Positions 36,492 through 45,263 of a stretch of DNA of 64,000 nt are shown here, piece after piece (position 1 is the first letter of the stretch; the number at the start of each line of letters is the position of its first letter). Below the pieces are notes generated by a model, which worked only from the letters and a program-made list of their open reading frames with translations, made no database searches and was not told the origin of the DNA. Source of the stretch: Yersinia kristensenii (GTDB lineage Bacteria > Pseudomonadota > Gammaproteobacteria > Enterobacterales > Enterobacteriaceae); assembly GCF_900460525.1 (NCBI RefSeq), contig NZ_UHIY01000001.1:2914001-2978000 (forward strand), given 5' to 3'. Position numbers and translations under genes: made by a program.

Positions 36492-37583
36492 ATGAGCACG
36501 AATGCAATCCGAGTGCAGGTGGGGCCTGCCAACTATTTTTCTTTTCCAGGCGCTATCGATAAGCTGAGTGAGTTTTATCCTCAAGCAGCACTGGAAAATG
36601 CGCTGTGGATCTATGGCGAGAGCGCCTTGGTGGCGGCCAGTGATTATCTGCCAGCGGTTTTCCATGCGCCGCAAGCGGTGCGGGCTTTATTTTCCACCCA
36701 TTGCAGTGAGTCTACTGTGGCTGATTTGGTGACAACTGCGGGCAGTGACCGACAAGTGGTGATCGGCATTGGCGGTGGGGCGGTATTGGATACCGCAAAA
36801 GTGGTGGCGCGTAAACTTGGGTTGCCGTTGGTAGCCATTCCCACTATCGCGGCAACCTGTGCGGCCTGGACCCCACTTTCTGTGTGGTATAGCGATGCCG
36901 GTCAAGCGCTGAGTTTTGAAATATTCAAAGATGCCAATCAGTTAGTGTTAGTCGAGCCGCGTATTATTTTGCAGGCACCCGTGGAATATCTGTTGGCGGG
37001 AATTGGCGATACTCTGGCGAAATGGTACGAAGCGGTGGTGCTAAGCCCACAACCGGAAAGATTATCTTTGACCGTTCGTTTGGGATTACAGGCCGCTTTG
37101 GACATTCGCAATGTGCTGCTTAAGCAGAGCGAATCTGCATTGCAGGCGGTGGAACAGGGGGAATTGACACAAGATTTTCTTGATGTAGTCGATGCGATTA
37201 TTGCCGGTGGAGGCATGGTTGGTGGGTTGGGCGAACGTTATACCCGTGTCGCGGCGGCCCATGCAGTACACAATGGCCTGACACTGTTGCCCCAGACTGA
37301 GCATTTCCTGCATGGTACCAAAGTCGCTTATGGAATTTTGGTTCAAACGGCGCTGCTGGAGCAGGATGAAGCATTGCAATCATTGATTGTGGCGTTTAAT
37401 AAATTAGGTTTACCAACGCATTTGGCTGCGCTGGATGTTGATATTAATGACCGTGATGCTATCGAGCGTGTGATTAGTCGAATTCTGAAGCCGAGCGAGT
37501 CAATTCATTATCTGCCTGTTGAGCTGAATTCAGACAAGATATGGGCAGCAATTGAGCGCGTAGAAATTGCTGCTCAGCACTGA
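36492..37583 (+). CDS. hcxA: HcxA (YbdH), hydroxycarboxylate dehydrogenase-like
   Basis: Iron/glycerol-dehydrogenase-family oxidoreductase of 363 residues, close throughout to E. coli YbdH, now HcxA, which reduces 2-oxo acids such as 2-oxobutanoate with NADPH. The cofactor motif VVIGIGGGAVLDTAK is near residue 95, and the metal-site and active-site region AIPTIAATCAAWTPLSVWY, GIGDTLAKWYEAV and AHAVHNGL are conserved. AAGGAACGC precedes ATG 36492. Divergent from the ABC ATPase, so a shared control region and a link to that substrate are possible; I cannot show it. Ends at a strong terminator. Confidence 0.9.
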   Translation: MSTNAIRVQVGPANYFSFPGAIDKLSEFYPQAALENALWIYGESALVAASDYLPAVFHAPQAVRALFSTHCSESTVADLVTTAGSDRQVVIGIGGGAVLDTAKVVARKLGLPLVAIPTIAATCAAWTPLSVWYSDAGQALSFEIFKDANQLVLVEPRIILQAPVEYLLAGIGDTLAKWYEAVVLSPQPERLSLTVRLGLQAALDIRNVLLKQSESALQAVEQGELTQDFLDVVDAIIAGGGMVGGLGERYTRVAAAHAVHNGLTLLPQTEHFLHGTKVAYGILVQTALLEQDEALQSLIVAFNKLGLPTHLAALDVDINDRDAIERVISRILKPSESIHYLPVELNSDKIWAAIERVEIAAQH

Positions 37584-37690
37584 TACAGCATAGAAATAGC
37601 CGTTTAGATCAAACTGCCATAAGAATATTGTTTCAAGCCGTTTAACATCTTGTTTTTTGCTCTCGAGTTAGGGCAGAATACGCGCCATGG

Positions 37691-37726
37691 AATAACCGAC
37701 GTTTAAACGCGTCGGTTATTTTTTTG
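37691..37726 (+). terminator. Intrinsic terminator after hcxA
   Basis: AATAACCGACG at 37691-37701 pairs perfectly with CGTCGGTTATT at 37710-37720 and is followed by TTTTTGC. It isolates hcxA from the plaP leader. Confidence 0.9.
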
Positions 37727-37752
37727 CATTCGTGTTTTCACAAATCAAGAGG

Positions 37753-38005
37753 CCGGACAACGATCCGGATAGATAAACAGGTCCGCGAGCGATTATTCAC
37801 ATACGAAAATCGCCGTTATGAGGAAAGAAAGATGGGGCAATTATTCACACTGGCACCGGTGCCCACCGGTATGCGCTGCACATGCAGCGATTATGGCGCA
37901 ACAGGGATGGCATATACCCGTTACACCGCTCTTATTTCCCCACTTGCGTATCCCAGGCAGATACGAAGTTTCCCCGTCACCTCTGACCTGCGAGCTACAC
38001 TCGCA
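37753..38005 (+). promoter_or_regulatory. Structured leader upstream of plaP with five short perfect hairpins
   Basis: Five perfect short stems follow one another: CCGGA/TCCGG (37753-37768), ACCGGT/ACCGGT (37855-37870), CGCTGC/GCAGCG (37874-37889), CGTATC/GATACG (37947-37965) and TGCGAG/CTCGCA (37989-38005). All have loops of 4-7 bases and lie between the hcxA terminator and the plaP start. I could not match them to a riboswitch class I know. A cis-acting leader controlling the putrescine importer is inference. Confidence 0.45.
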
Positions 38006-38047
38006 AATAAGGTTAAAGGTATGGGGAGGCTGAATCATGACGCATAA
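37832..38047 (+). CDS. Candidate upstream reading frame overlapping plaP start
   Basis: A 71-codon frame begins at ATG 37832 ([20 protein letters not shown]) with AGGA seven bases upstream and stops at TAA 38045-38047, eleven bases inside plaP. The placement would allow translational coupling or ribosome-based regulation of plaP. Composition is not strongly protein-like and I recognise no family, so it may be accidental. It runs through three of the leader hairpins and the two nearer plaP are also within it. Confidence 0.3.
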   Translation: MGQLFTLAPVPTGMRCTCSDYGATGMAYTRYTALISPLAYPRQIRSFPVTSDLRATLANKVKGMGRLNHDA

Positions 38048-39425
38048 TGCTACTGTTGCAGTCGGCACCAATCAAACTGGCGCCAATAACCGCGTTCAAC
38101 TCAGAAAAACACTGACGTTGGTACAAGTGGTGATGATGGGGCTGGCTTATTTACAGCCGATGACCATTTTCGATACTTTTGGTATTGTATCCGGCCTGAC
38201 CGATGGTCACGTCGCGACGTCTTACGCCATTGCGTTGATAGCGGTGCTGTTCACTGCCATTAGCTATGGCAAGTTGGTTAAGCGCTTCCCGTCTGCGGGT
38301 TCGGCTTATACTTACGCTCAGAAATCTATTAGCCCGAATGTTGGCTTTATGGTGGGTTGGTCATCACTGCTGGACTATCTGTTCATGCCGATGATTAATA
38401 TTCTGTTGGCAAAAATTTATCTCGAGGCGATTTTCCCAGGCGTGCCATCATGGATTTTTGTTGGCGCGTTGGTCAGCTTGATGACGCTATTCAACCTACG
38501 TGGCATTAATGTGGTTGCTAACCTGAACTCAATCATCGTTGTCGTTCAGGTCGCTGTCATGGTGGTCTTTATGGGGTTGCTGATTCACGGTGTTTATCAA
38601 GGTGAAGGAACAGGCACACTGGTTAGCCCACGTCCGTTCTATTCTGAAAATGCCCATTTGGTGCCGATGATAACCGGGGCCACGATACTGTGCTTCTCAT
38701 TCCTTGGCTTCGATGGCATTAGTTCGCTGTCTGAAGAAACGCCAGATGCCGGTAGAGTGATCCCGAAAGCGATTTTCCTGACTGCATTGATTGGCGGCAT
38801 CATCTTTATCGTGGTGTCTTATTTCTTGCAGCTCTATTTCCCGGATATTTCGCGCTTCACTGATCCTGATGCATCACAGCCAGAAATCATGCTGTTTGTG
38901 GCCGGTAAATTCTTCCAGTCAGTGATTCTGTGCTTCTCTTGTGTCACGGTGTTGGCATCAGGTATGGCAGCACACGCCGGGGTTTCGCGCTTGCTGTATG
39001 TAATGGGCCGCGACGGGGTATTCCCTGAGAAAATATTTGGCTACGTGCATCCAAAATGGCGTACACCCGCAATCAACGTATTGTTGGTGGGGGGCGTGGC
39101 ATTGTCTGCTATTTCCTTTGATTTGGTCACGGCAACCGCATTGATTAACTTTGGTGCGCTGGTGGCCTTCACCTTCGTTAACCTGTCGGTGATTTCACAG
39201 TTCTATATCCGCGAGCGCCGTAACCGTACGTTCAGGGATCATTTCAGCTACCTGATTCTCCCTATGATTGGCGCAGGAACAGTGGGTGTACTGTGGGTTA
39301 ACTTGGAAAGTAGCTCTATGACTCTGGGGCTGGTATGGGGTGCAATTGGCCTGCTTTATATGGTCTGGAAAACCCGTGCTTTCCGCCAGGCATTACCTCA
39401 GTTTACTGGCGAACTTGCACAGTAA
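38037..39425 (+). CDS. plaP: PlaP, putrescine importer (APC family)
   Basis: Twelve-helix amino acid-polyamine-organocation permease of 462 residues, orthologous to E. coli PlaP (YeeF), a proton-coupled low-affinity putrescine importer. Diagnostic stretches are [35 protein letters not shown] and [24 protein letters not shown] 38037 is preceded by GGGGAGG. In E. coli it also lies near sbcB and yeeA. It has an unusually long upstream region after the hcxA terminator, described separately. Confidence 0.95.
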   Translation: MTHNATVAVGTNQTGANNRVQLRKTLTLVQVVMMGLAYLQPMTIFDTFGIVSGLTDGHVATSYAIALIAVLFTAISYGKLVKRFPSAGSAYTYAQKSISPNVGFMVGWSSLLDYLFMPMINILLAKIYLEAIFPGVPSWIFVGALVSLMTLFNLRGINVVANLNSIIVVVQVAVMVVFMGLLIHGVYQGEGTGTLVSPRPFYSENAHLVPMITGATILCFSFLGFDGISSLSEETPDAGRVIPKAIFLTALIGGIIFIVVSYFLQLYFPDISRFTDPDASQPEIMLFVAGKFFQSVILCFSCVTVLASGMAAHAGVSRLLYVMGRDGVFPEKIFGYVHPKWRTPAINVLLVGGVALSAISFDLVTATALINFGALVAFTFVNLSVISQFYIRERRNRTFRDHFSYLILPMIGAGTVGVLWVNLESSSMTLGLVWGAIGLLYMVWKTRAFRQALPQFTGELAQ

Positions 39426-39468
39426 CTCCATTTGGTATTGTTTGTTAGATATGGTGTTATTGCTGACT

Positions 39469-39496
39469 AAAACGGAGCCTTATGGCTCCGTTTTTT
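39469..39496. terminator. Bidirectional terminator between plaP and sbcB
   Basis: AAAACGGAGCC at 39469-39479 pairs with GGCTCCGTTTT at 39484-39494 around a 4-base loop, followed by further T on the plus strand and TTTTAG on the minus strand. Confidence 0.9.
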
Positions 39497-39520
39497 ATGG
39501 GATTAAATTCAGTATCAATA

Positions 39521-40951
39521 TTAGCTCACCAGATCTCTGGCATAGTCAAACAGGGCTTTCAGTAGTGCCAACTTCTCTTTATCGCCCTCATATTGGTTAT
39601 AAAACTGTTCCAGTTGCAGCACATATTCCTGCACTCTTTCTGGATTGAGTGCTTCGCGACGATGCGCTAACCAGCGCTGTTGCTCACTGTCCGTCAAAGT
39701 ATTCGGATAATTACGTGCGCGGAAGCGGAATAGCAGCGCTTCCAATCGTGGATCTTGGAAAGTCAGGTCGAGCGCGGGCAGATTTTGCGGATCGGTTTGT
39801 AAAATTATTTTCATGGTGGCGCGGTCAGCATCACTGAAAAAACCATTATACAGCTGGGCATCCACATCATCAGATACAGCAAAAGGCTCTGCTTCAGCAA
39901 ACAGGGCGACCACTTTTTCGCGTATTTGCGGGTTTTGTCGCAATAGTTGCAGGTTCCGCAGGCAGCGCTGACGATCAATCCCCAGCCGTTCGGCATTTTC
40001 AGCCAGTAGGGTTTTCGCCGGTGCCAATACCGGGCATTTATTGATATGTACTAGTTTTAAGGGGATGGCGGCGTCTTGCGCATTAAGTTTATCGCGGCGG
40101 GTATACAGCCGCTCACGTAGAGTATCGCTATCCAGCTCCAATAATGGCGACATATCACCCGCTAAATCGCACATAATAACCGCATTTTTATTCTCAGGAT
40201 GCCATGCTAGCGGCGCAACCCAACTGGTGTTACCCCGTGCTGCACCAAACATGCCAGACACATGAACCAGTGGCGTCATATCTGAGATATCAATCAAGGC
40301 GTTGATTTTATGCTTACTACGGTGCTGATAGAGGTAATCAAACAGCCGGGGTTGTGCTTGTTTGACCAGCTTTGCCATGGCGATGGTGGCGTGCACATCT
40401 GACATAGCATCATGAGCATGTAAGTGTTCGACACCATTGGCTTTGGTTAAATGCTCAAGTTTGAAACTGGGTAAGCCATCTTCGTTCTCCGGCCAGACAA
40501 TACCTTCTGGGCGCAGGGCATAACAGGCGCGCATCACATCGAGCAAGTCCCAACGGGAATTACCGCCTTGCCAGCTATAGGCATAAGGATCATAGAAATT
40601 GCGGTAGAAAATATTACGGCTAACTTCATCATCAAAACGAATATTATTGTAACCGAGAATACAGGTGCCGGGCACATTGAAAGCTTGATGAATTTGGCGG
40701 GCAAACTCGGCTTCATTAACCCCCTTGGCTAAGGCCTGTTGCGGGGTGATGCCCGTTATCATCACGGCTTCTGGTTGCGGCAGGTAGTCATCGGCGGGAG
40801 CACAATAAACCACCAATGGTTCCTCGATGATATTGAAATCCAAATCGGTACGTACTCCGGCAAACTGTGCTGGTCTGTCTAACGCCGGGCGCTGACCAAA
40901 GGTTTCATAATCGTGAATGTAAAATGTTGGTGACTTATTTTTATCTGACAT
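39521..40951 (-). CDS. sbcB: Exonuclease I
   Basis: 3'-5' exonuclease on single-stranded DNA, used in recombination and mismatch repair. It has 476 residues (475 in E. coli). The DEDDh nuclease motif Exo I is FYIHDYETFG near residue 10, with downstream acidic segments ILGYNNIRFDDEVSRN and HAHDAMSDVHATIAMAKL (His and Asp of the active site). The SH3-like and C-terminal helical regions follow. ATG 40951, monocistronic. Confidence 0.97.
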   Translation of the reverse strand: MSDKNKSPTFYIHDYETFGQRPALDRPAQFAGVRTDLDFNIIEEPLVVYCAPADDYLPQPEAVMITGITPQQALAKGVNEAEFARQIHQAFNVPGTCILGYNNIRFDDEVSRNIFYRNFYDPYAYSWQGGNSRWDLLDVMRACYALRPEGIVWPENEDGLPSFKLEHLTKANGVEHLHAHDAMSDVHATIAMAKLVKQAQPRLFDYLYQHRSKHKINALIDISDMTPLVHVSGMFGAARGNTSWVAPLAWHPENKNAVIMCDLAGDMSPLLELDSDTLRERLYTRRDKLNAQDAAIPLKLVHINKCPVLAPAKTLLAENAERLGIDRQRCLRNLQLLRQNPQIREKVVALFAEAEPFAVSDDVDAQLYNGFFSDADRATMKIILQTDPQNLPALDLTFQDPRLEALLFRFRARNYPNTLTDSEQQRWLAHRREALNPERVQEYVLQLEQFYNQYEGDKEKLALLKALFDYARDLVS

Positions 40952-41180
40952 TATTCGATTTAACCCTTAATTCTTATGATTATTCTTTATGATGGGACAC
41001 CGCCCGCGGTGACCCATGGCATTAGCGTTAGAATATCATTTCAGGCGGGCCAAGGTGTCAGGATTTATTTTGAAATAATTATGTTTCAGTCATAATGTGT
41101 CGATCTGACTAATATTTAGCTGCCGTTTACTTAGCTATTCATACAATCCGCTTACTGAATATAATAAGTAGGATTTATAA

Positions 41181-42290
41181 GTGAAAACACTTTTGTTAAC
41201 CGGTGCCACTGGTTTTCTGGGCGGAGCCGTGCTCGAAAAGCTATTGTTAGAAAACTCAGATTTTAATTATTTATTATTGGTTCGTGCCAATACACCGGAG
41301 CAGGGGCTTATGCGTATTCGAGAGAATATGGAGAAGTTTTACCTCCCCAATGGGCGATTGAATAAAATAAATGTTAGTCATATTTTATTAGGGGATTTAG
41401 CTGAACCTGACAGTTTTATTCATGACTCGCGTATCGATGAAGTCACGCATGTTATTAATTGTGCTGCCGTCGCATCATTTGGTAATAACCCATTAATCTG
41501 GAAAGTGAATGTCGATGGTACATTAGCTTTTGGCAAAAGAATGTCTCAGGTTGCCGGTTTACAAAGATTCATTCATGTGGGCACCGCCATGTCTTGTACT
41601 CCCGATGCCGATACGGTGGTGAGTGAGCAGATCCTATCCGCAGAAGATGATGCGCATTTAGTGGAATACACGAAATCCAAATCGGCCATTGAGCGCCTAT
41701 TGGCGGAAGAATGTCCGGGATTGCCATTGGTATTTGCCCGGCCATCAATTGTTGTCGGGCACACTCGTTTGGGCTGCCAACCCTCCAGCAGCATCTTTTG
41801 GGTATTCCGTATGGCACTCATGTTGCGCAAGTTTATGTGTTCTTTAGATGACTATATTGATGTTATTCCAGTCGATTATTGTGCTGATGCCTTAATGTGT
41901 ATTTTGCTGCATCCAAACTTACCGGAGAATATCTATCATATTTCTGCTGGTGAGAAAGACAGTGTCAGTTTTTCTGACATTGATCAGGCCATGTCGTCAG
42001 CGGCTCGACAACAACCCATGGGAGCGGATTATCGCCAGGTAGAATACGGTGCTTTGGTGCAGATGCGTAAGCAACTGAAAGGGATTTTTGGCCCCTGTAA
42101 TGAGCGTTTAATGCTGAAAGCTATGCGCTTATACGGCTCTTTTGCCGTGTTGAATGTGCGTTTCAGTAATGAGCGTTTGCTCAGCTTGGGGATGCCAAGG
42201 TCGCCCCGTTTTACCGATTATATTGCTTGCTGTGTAGAATCGAGCTTTGGCATGACTATCCAGCAACAAATGGCAGTTGATTTTAAATAA
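41181..42290 (+). CDS. SDR reductase of the male-sterility / thioester-reductase type
   Basis: Extended SDR protein of 369 residues with an NAD(P)-binding domain of the NAD_binding_4 class (as in fatty acyl-CoA and thioester reductases). The cofactor motif LLTGATGFLGGAVLEKLL is at the N-terminus, INCAAVASFGNN is near residue 95, and the catalytic Tyr-X3-Lys is in VEYTKSKSAIE near residue 165. No adenylation or carrier domain is attached. It starts at GTG 41181 with TAGGA upstream. The 3' end lies 149 bp before the preferred yeeA start, so they may be cotranscribed. Substrate unknown; a lipid or acyl-CoA is a guess from the family. Confidence 0.8.
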   Translation: MKTLLLTGATGFLGGAVLEKLLLENSDFNYLLLVRANTPEQGLMRIRENMEKFYLPNGRLNKINVSHILLGDLAEPDSFIHDSRIDEVTHVINCAAVASFGNNPLIWKVNVDGTLAFGKRMSQVAGLQRFIHVGTAMSCTPDADTVVSEQILSAEDDAHLVEYTKSKSAIERLLAEECPGLPLVFARPSIVVGHTRLGCQPSSSIFWVFRMALMLRKFMCSLDDYIDVIPVDYCADALMCILLHPNLPENIYHISAGEKDSVSFSDIDQAMSSAARQQPMGADYRQVEYGALVQMRKQLKGIFGPCNERLMLKAMRLYGSFAVLNVRFSNERLLSLGMPRSPRFTDYIACCVESSFGMTIQQQMAVDFK

Positions 42291-42439
42291 GCCTATTGCC
42301 CCGTTTGGTCATCTCTGACGGGGAATATTTAGCTCCCTCCAATTTATTTCTGCTACTTTTGGTAACGGTTAATCCGATGCCAGAGTGTAATAACTCAGCT
42401 AGACTTAGCTTCTGGTATCTTATTGGAAGTAGGTCTGTT

Positions 42440-43498
42440 GTGCGCTTGAATAAAAAAATATCGCCACTGGATAACCTGATTTACAGCCATTACCGCATTA
42501 CCCATGCTTTGCGTATTACGCTGGCTTTTATCCTAACATTCCTGATTATCCGCTTATTGGCCGTTCCGGAGGGCACTTGGCCGCTGATCACCTTAGTGGT
42601 GGTGATGGGGCCGATATCGTATTGGGGTAATGTGTTGTCCAGAGCCATGCAGCGCATTGGCGGGACTGTTTTTGGCGCAATATCCGGTCTGATAGCCCTT
42701 TATCTTGAGTCATATTCTCTCACTCTGATGCTGGTTTGGTGTGGGGCCGTCATGTTCCTGTGTGGTTATCTGACGTTGGGCAAGCGCCCCTATATGGCCC
42801 TGCTGATTGGTATCACGCTGGCAGTGGTTTGTGGGTCAGCTCCAGGGGATATGAACACGGCCCTGTGGCGCAGCGGCGATGTTATTTTTGGCTCATTATT
42901 GGCGTTAGTTTTTACCAGTGTCTATCCACAACGCGCCTTTACTCATTGGCGTATGCAAATGAGTGATAACCTGCGCGCTATCAGCCAAATTTATGCCGCC
43001 TACTTATCGCCGAATGTTATCGATCGCCCGCGATTAGAGCCAAAATTAAAAGCTGCACTCAATCAATCGGTTAAAATGCGCACTTTTATTGCGCCTGCCA
43101 GTAAAGAATCTCATATTAATAAAGATGTTTTTGAGGCTATCCAAACACTGAGCCGCAATCTGATTTGCACACTGGAATTACTGGTGGATGCTTATTGGTC
43201 ATCACGAGAAAGTCATTTTATTATGCTCAATGCTAAAGGGCTGCGCAGCGCTCAGTTGATGACGGCCCGCACTCTGAATACGTTAAGTGACAGTTTGCGC
43301 GATGGCTCGCCAGCGCGAGAGCGGGAAGTTGCGGGTGAGTTGAGCGAAATTTCCACCGAATTGAAATCATTGATGTTGGCTGTCACGCAAGAACAGCAGA
43401 TAGAAACGCCCATTTATGGCTATGTTTGGCTGAGTCTGGAGTTAACCAAACAGCTTGAGGAATTGGACGATCTGATTAATATGACCTTACGCCGGTGA
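42440..43498 (+). CDS. yeeA: YeeA, FUSC-family inner-membrane protein
   Basis: Inner-membrane protein of the aromatic acid exporter/FUSC-like family. From GTG 42440 it has 352 residues, exactly the length of E. coli YeeA, and aligns from the first residues (RLNKKISPLDNLIYSHYRI with RADKSLSPFEIRVYRHYRI). About six N-terminal helices (for example ITLAFILTFLIIRLLAV) are followed by a cytoplasmic helical half. The frame is open upstream to 42296, but those 48 residues have no counterpart, so I prefer the GTG with TAGG upstream. Transported substrate unknown. Confidence 0.9.
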   Translation: MRLNKKISPLDNLIYSHYRITHALRITLAFILTFLIIRLLAVPEGTWPLITLVVVMGPISYWGNVLSRAMQRIGGTVFGAISGLIALYLESYSLTLMLVWCGAVMFLCGYLTLGKRPYMALLIGITLAVVCGSAPGDMNTALWRSGDVIFGSLLALVFTSVYPQRAFTHWRMQMSDNLRAISQIYAAYLSPNVIDRPRLEPKLKAALNQSVKMRTFIAPASKESHINKDVFEAIQTLSRNLICTLELLVDAYWSSRESHFIMLNAKGLRSAQLMTARTLNTLSDSLRDGSPAREREVAGELSEISTELKSLMLAVTQEQQIETPIYGYVWLSLELTKQLEELDDLINMTLRR

Positions 43499-43503
43499 TC
43501 TTT

Positions 43504-43701
43504 CCCCTTCGTACTTGAAGCCGCAGGGTTGTTAGCTGCTCGCACTTACCCGAATCAGTTACTTGAGTAAGTGATTCGGGATTAATGAGCCTCATCCTTG
43601 AGGCTCACCCTAAGGGCTAGCATAAATGCTGTTCAAATCGGTTCCCGACCGATTTGTCGTTTGCTGGCTGCTTACCTGCAACGCCAATAACTTTGGGTAT
43701 A
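43504..43701. repeat. ERIC element with an internal insertion of about 72 bp
   Basis: The ends match the ERIC at 32565-32690 (CCTTCGTACTTGAAGCCGCA, GGGTTGTTAGCTGC; and GGCTGCTTACCTGCAACGCC, AATAACTTTGGGTAT), but the element is about 198 bp. The extra DNA begins after TTCGGG at 43580 and holds two perfect stem-loops, GAGCCTCA/TGAGGCTC (43587-43606) and AAATCGGT/ACCGATTT (43635-43655). It occupies most of the yeeA-yeeX gap; the remaining 150 bp must carry the yeeX promoter. Confidence 0.75.
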
Positions 43702-43834
43702 ACATGGAAATCAGGCAGATGATATTTCTGTCTGGCGGGTAAAGCGGGTAAGATAAGTCAATGAATCTTGTCATCAGGTACAGCAAAGCGGTATGGTGCA
43801 GGTAGCCTGGTCACCAGCAATTGAATTTGTGTAA

Positions 43835-44173
<339 letters not shown>

Positions 44174-44214
44174 CTTTAGCTCAAGCGGGATAGTTTTTTT
44201 GTAGCTATTAATAG

Positions 44215-44245
44215 AAAGGCTGGCATCAATTGCCAGCCTTTTCTT
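44215..44245 (+). terminator. yeeX terminator
   Basis: AAAGGCTGGCA at 44215-44225 pairs with TGCCAGCCTTT at 44231-44241, with a 5-base loop and T-rich sequence following. It lies between the convergent yeeX and ABC permease genes and may act on both strands. Confidence 0.88.
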
Positions 44246-44277
44246 TTTCTATCAATACATTATTCTCTATCAATACA

Positions 44278-45261
44278 CTAGCTTGATGGTTTATTCTGCC
44301 GCAAGAAACGCAACGCCGGAATGTTGATTCCTTTAACAAAGATAAATGCCAGCAGTAACGAACCCCACAATGCCATGGTGATATAGCTACTCACCCCCAT
44401 GATATTCAGCCCGCTTTCCAGCATTTGCAGCAAGAACAGCGCTAACACAATGCCGAAAATCTTACCAAAGCCGCCATCAGGATTAACCCCGCCTAATACC
44501 GTCGCCAGAATAGTGATAAGTAACAGTGACTCGCCGTAGGAAGCTTTGGCGGAGTTGAGCTTGGACATCATCAACAACGCCGCGACAGTGCACAGTAACG
44601 ATGAAATCACATACACCCAAATGAGTGTGCGGCGGGTATTAATCCCGGAGAAAAAGGTGGCTTTTTCGTTGGAGCCAGAAAGGTATATCTGACGGCCCAA
44701 CGGGGTCTTGGCCAGTATTAGCCAGATAATCAGAGCTACCGCGATGAACAAATACAGTGGCACTGGCACCCCGAGAAAGTTATTGCGATCCAATGCCAGC
44801 ACATAGTTGGGGAAGTTAGAAATCGCCGACCCTTTGGAGATAAGCACATTCACGCCTTTGAGTAAGGTCATGATGCCCAGTGTCGCCAGAATAGGGGAGA
44901 CGCGAACCACGGAGATAAGCACCCCATTGATCAGCCCCACCACCAAAGCAACTGAGGCTCCGGCCAATAGCATTAGCATCATTGAGCTGAATGTGGGCTC
45001 AAGATGGGTACAAACCCACGCCATCACCAGCGCACTGGCATTGGCGGTAGCAATGATTGATAAGTTGATCCCCCCGGTTAGCATGGTGATCGCCATTGCC
45101 AGCGTTAATACCCCAGCGACAGGTATTTGTGAGGCAATGGATTGGAAGTTAGCTGCGGACCAGAATACCTGTGGGATCAGCACACTGAACACCACCGCCA
45201 CCAGCACCAGTAGTGCCACCAGCCAGCGCTCAGTATGGTCTCGTTGTGTTGTTTTCGACAT
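44278..45261 (-). CDS. Sugar-type ABC importer, second permease
   Basis: Inner-membrane permease of the ribose/AraH (BPD_transp_2) class, 327 residues. Landmarks are AMAITMLTGGINLSIIATANA (about residue 55), the coupling-loop SGSNEKATFFSGINTRR (about residue 195) and ATVLGGVNPDGGFGKIFG. Start ATG 45261, two bases after the first permease stop. Two non-identical permeases make a heterodimer, as in the AI-2 (LsrCD) and rhamnose-type systems. Last gene of the four-gene unit. Substrate unknown. Confidence 0.9.
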   Translation of the reverse strand: MSKTTQRDHTERWLVALLVLVAVVFSVLIPQVFWSAANFQSIASQIPVAGVLTLAMAITMLTGGINLSIIATANASALVMAWVCTHLEPTFSSMMLMLLAGASVALVVGLINGVLISVVRVSPILATLGIMTLLKGVNVLISKGSAISNFPNYVLALDRNNFLGVPVPLYLFIAVALIIWLILAKTPLGRQIYLSGSNEKATFFSGINTRRTLIWVYVISSLLCTVAALLMMSKLNSAKASYGESLLLITILATVLGGVNPDGGFGKIFGIVLALFLLQMLESGLNIMGVSSYITMALWGSLLLAFIFVKGINIPALRFLRQNKPSS

Positions 45262-45263
45262 GG

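Noticed and set aside
37753..38005. Possible guanidine-type (ykkC or mini-ykkC) riboswitch in the plaP leader.
   Set aside because: The hairpin loops lack the ACGR loops of the mini class and the long conserved blocks of the ykkC class are absent.
37818..38033. A second overlapping 71-codon frame in the plaP leader, starting at ATG 37818.
   Set aside because: Weaker ribosome site than the frame at 37832; two frames through the same structured leader argue that at least one is chance.
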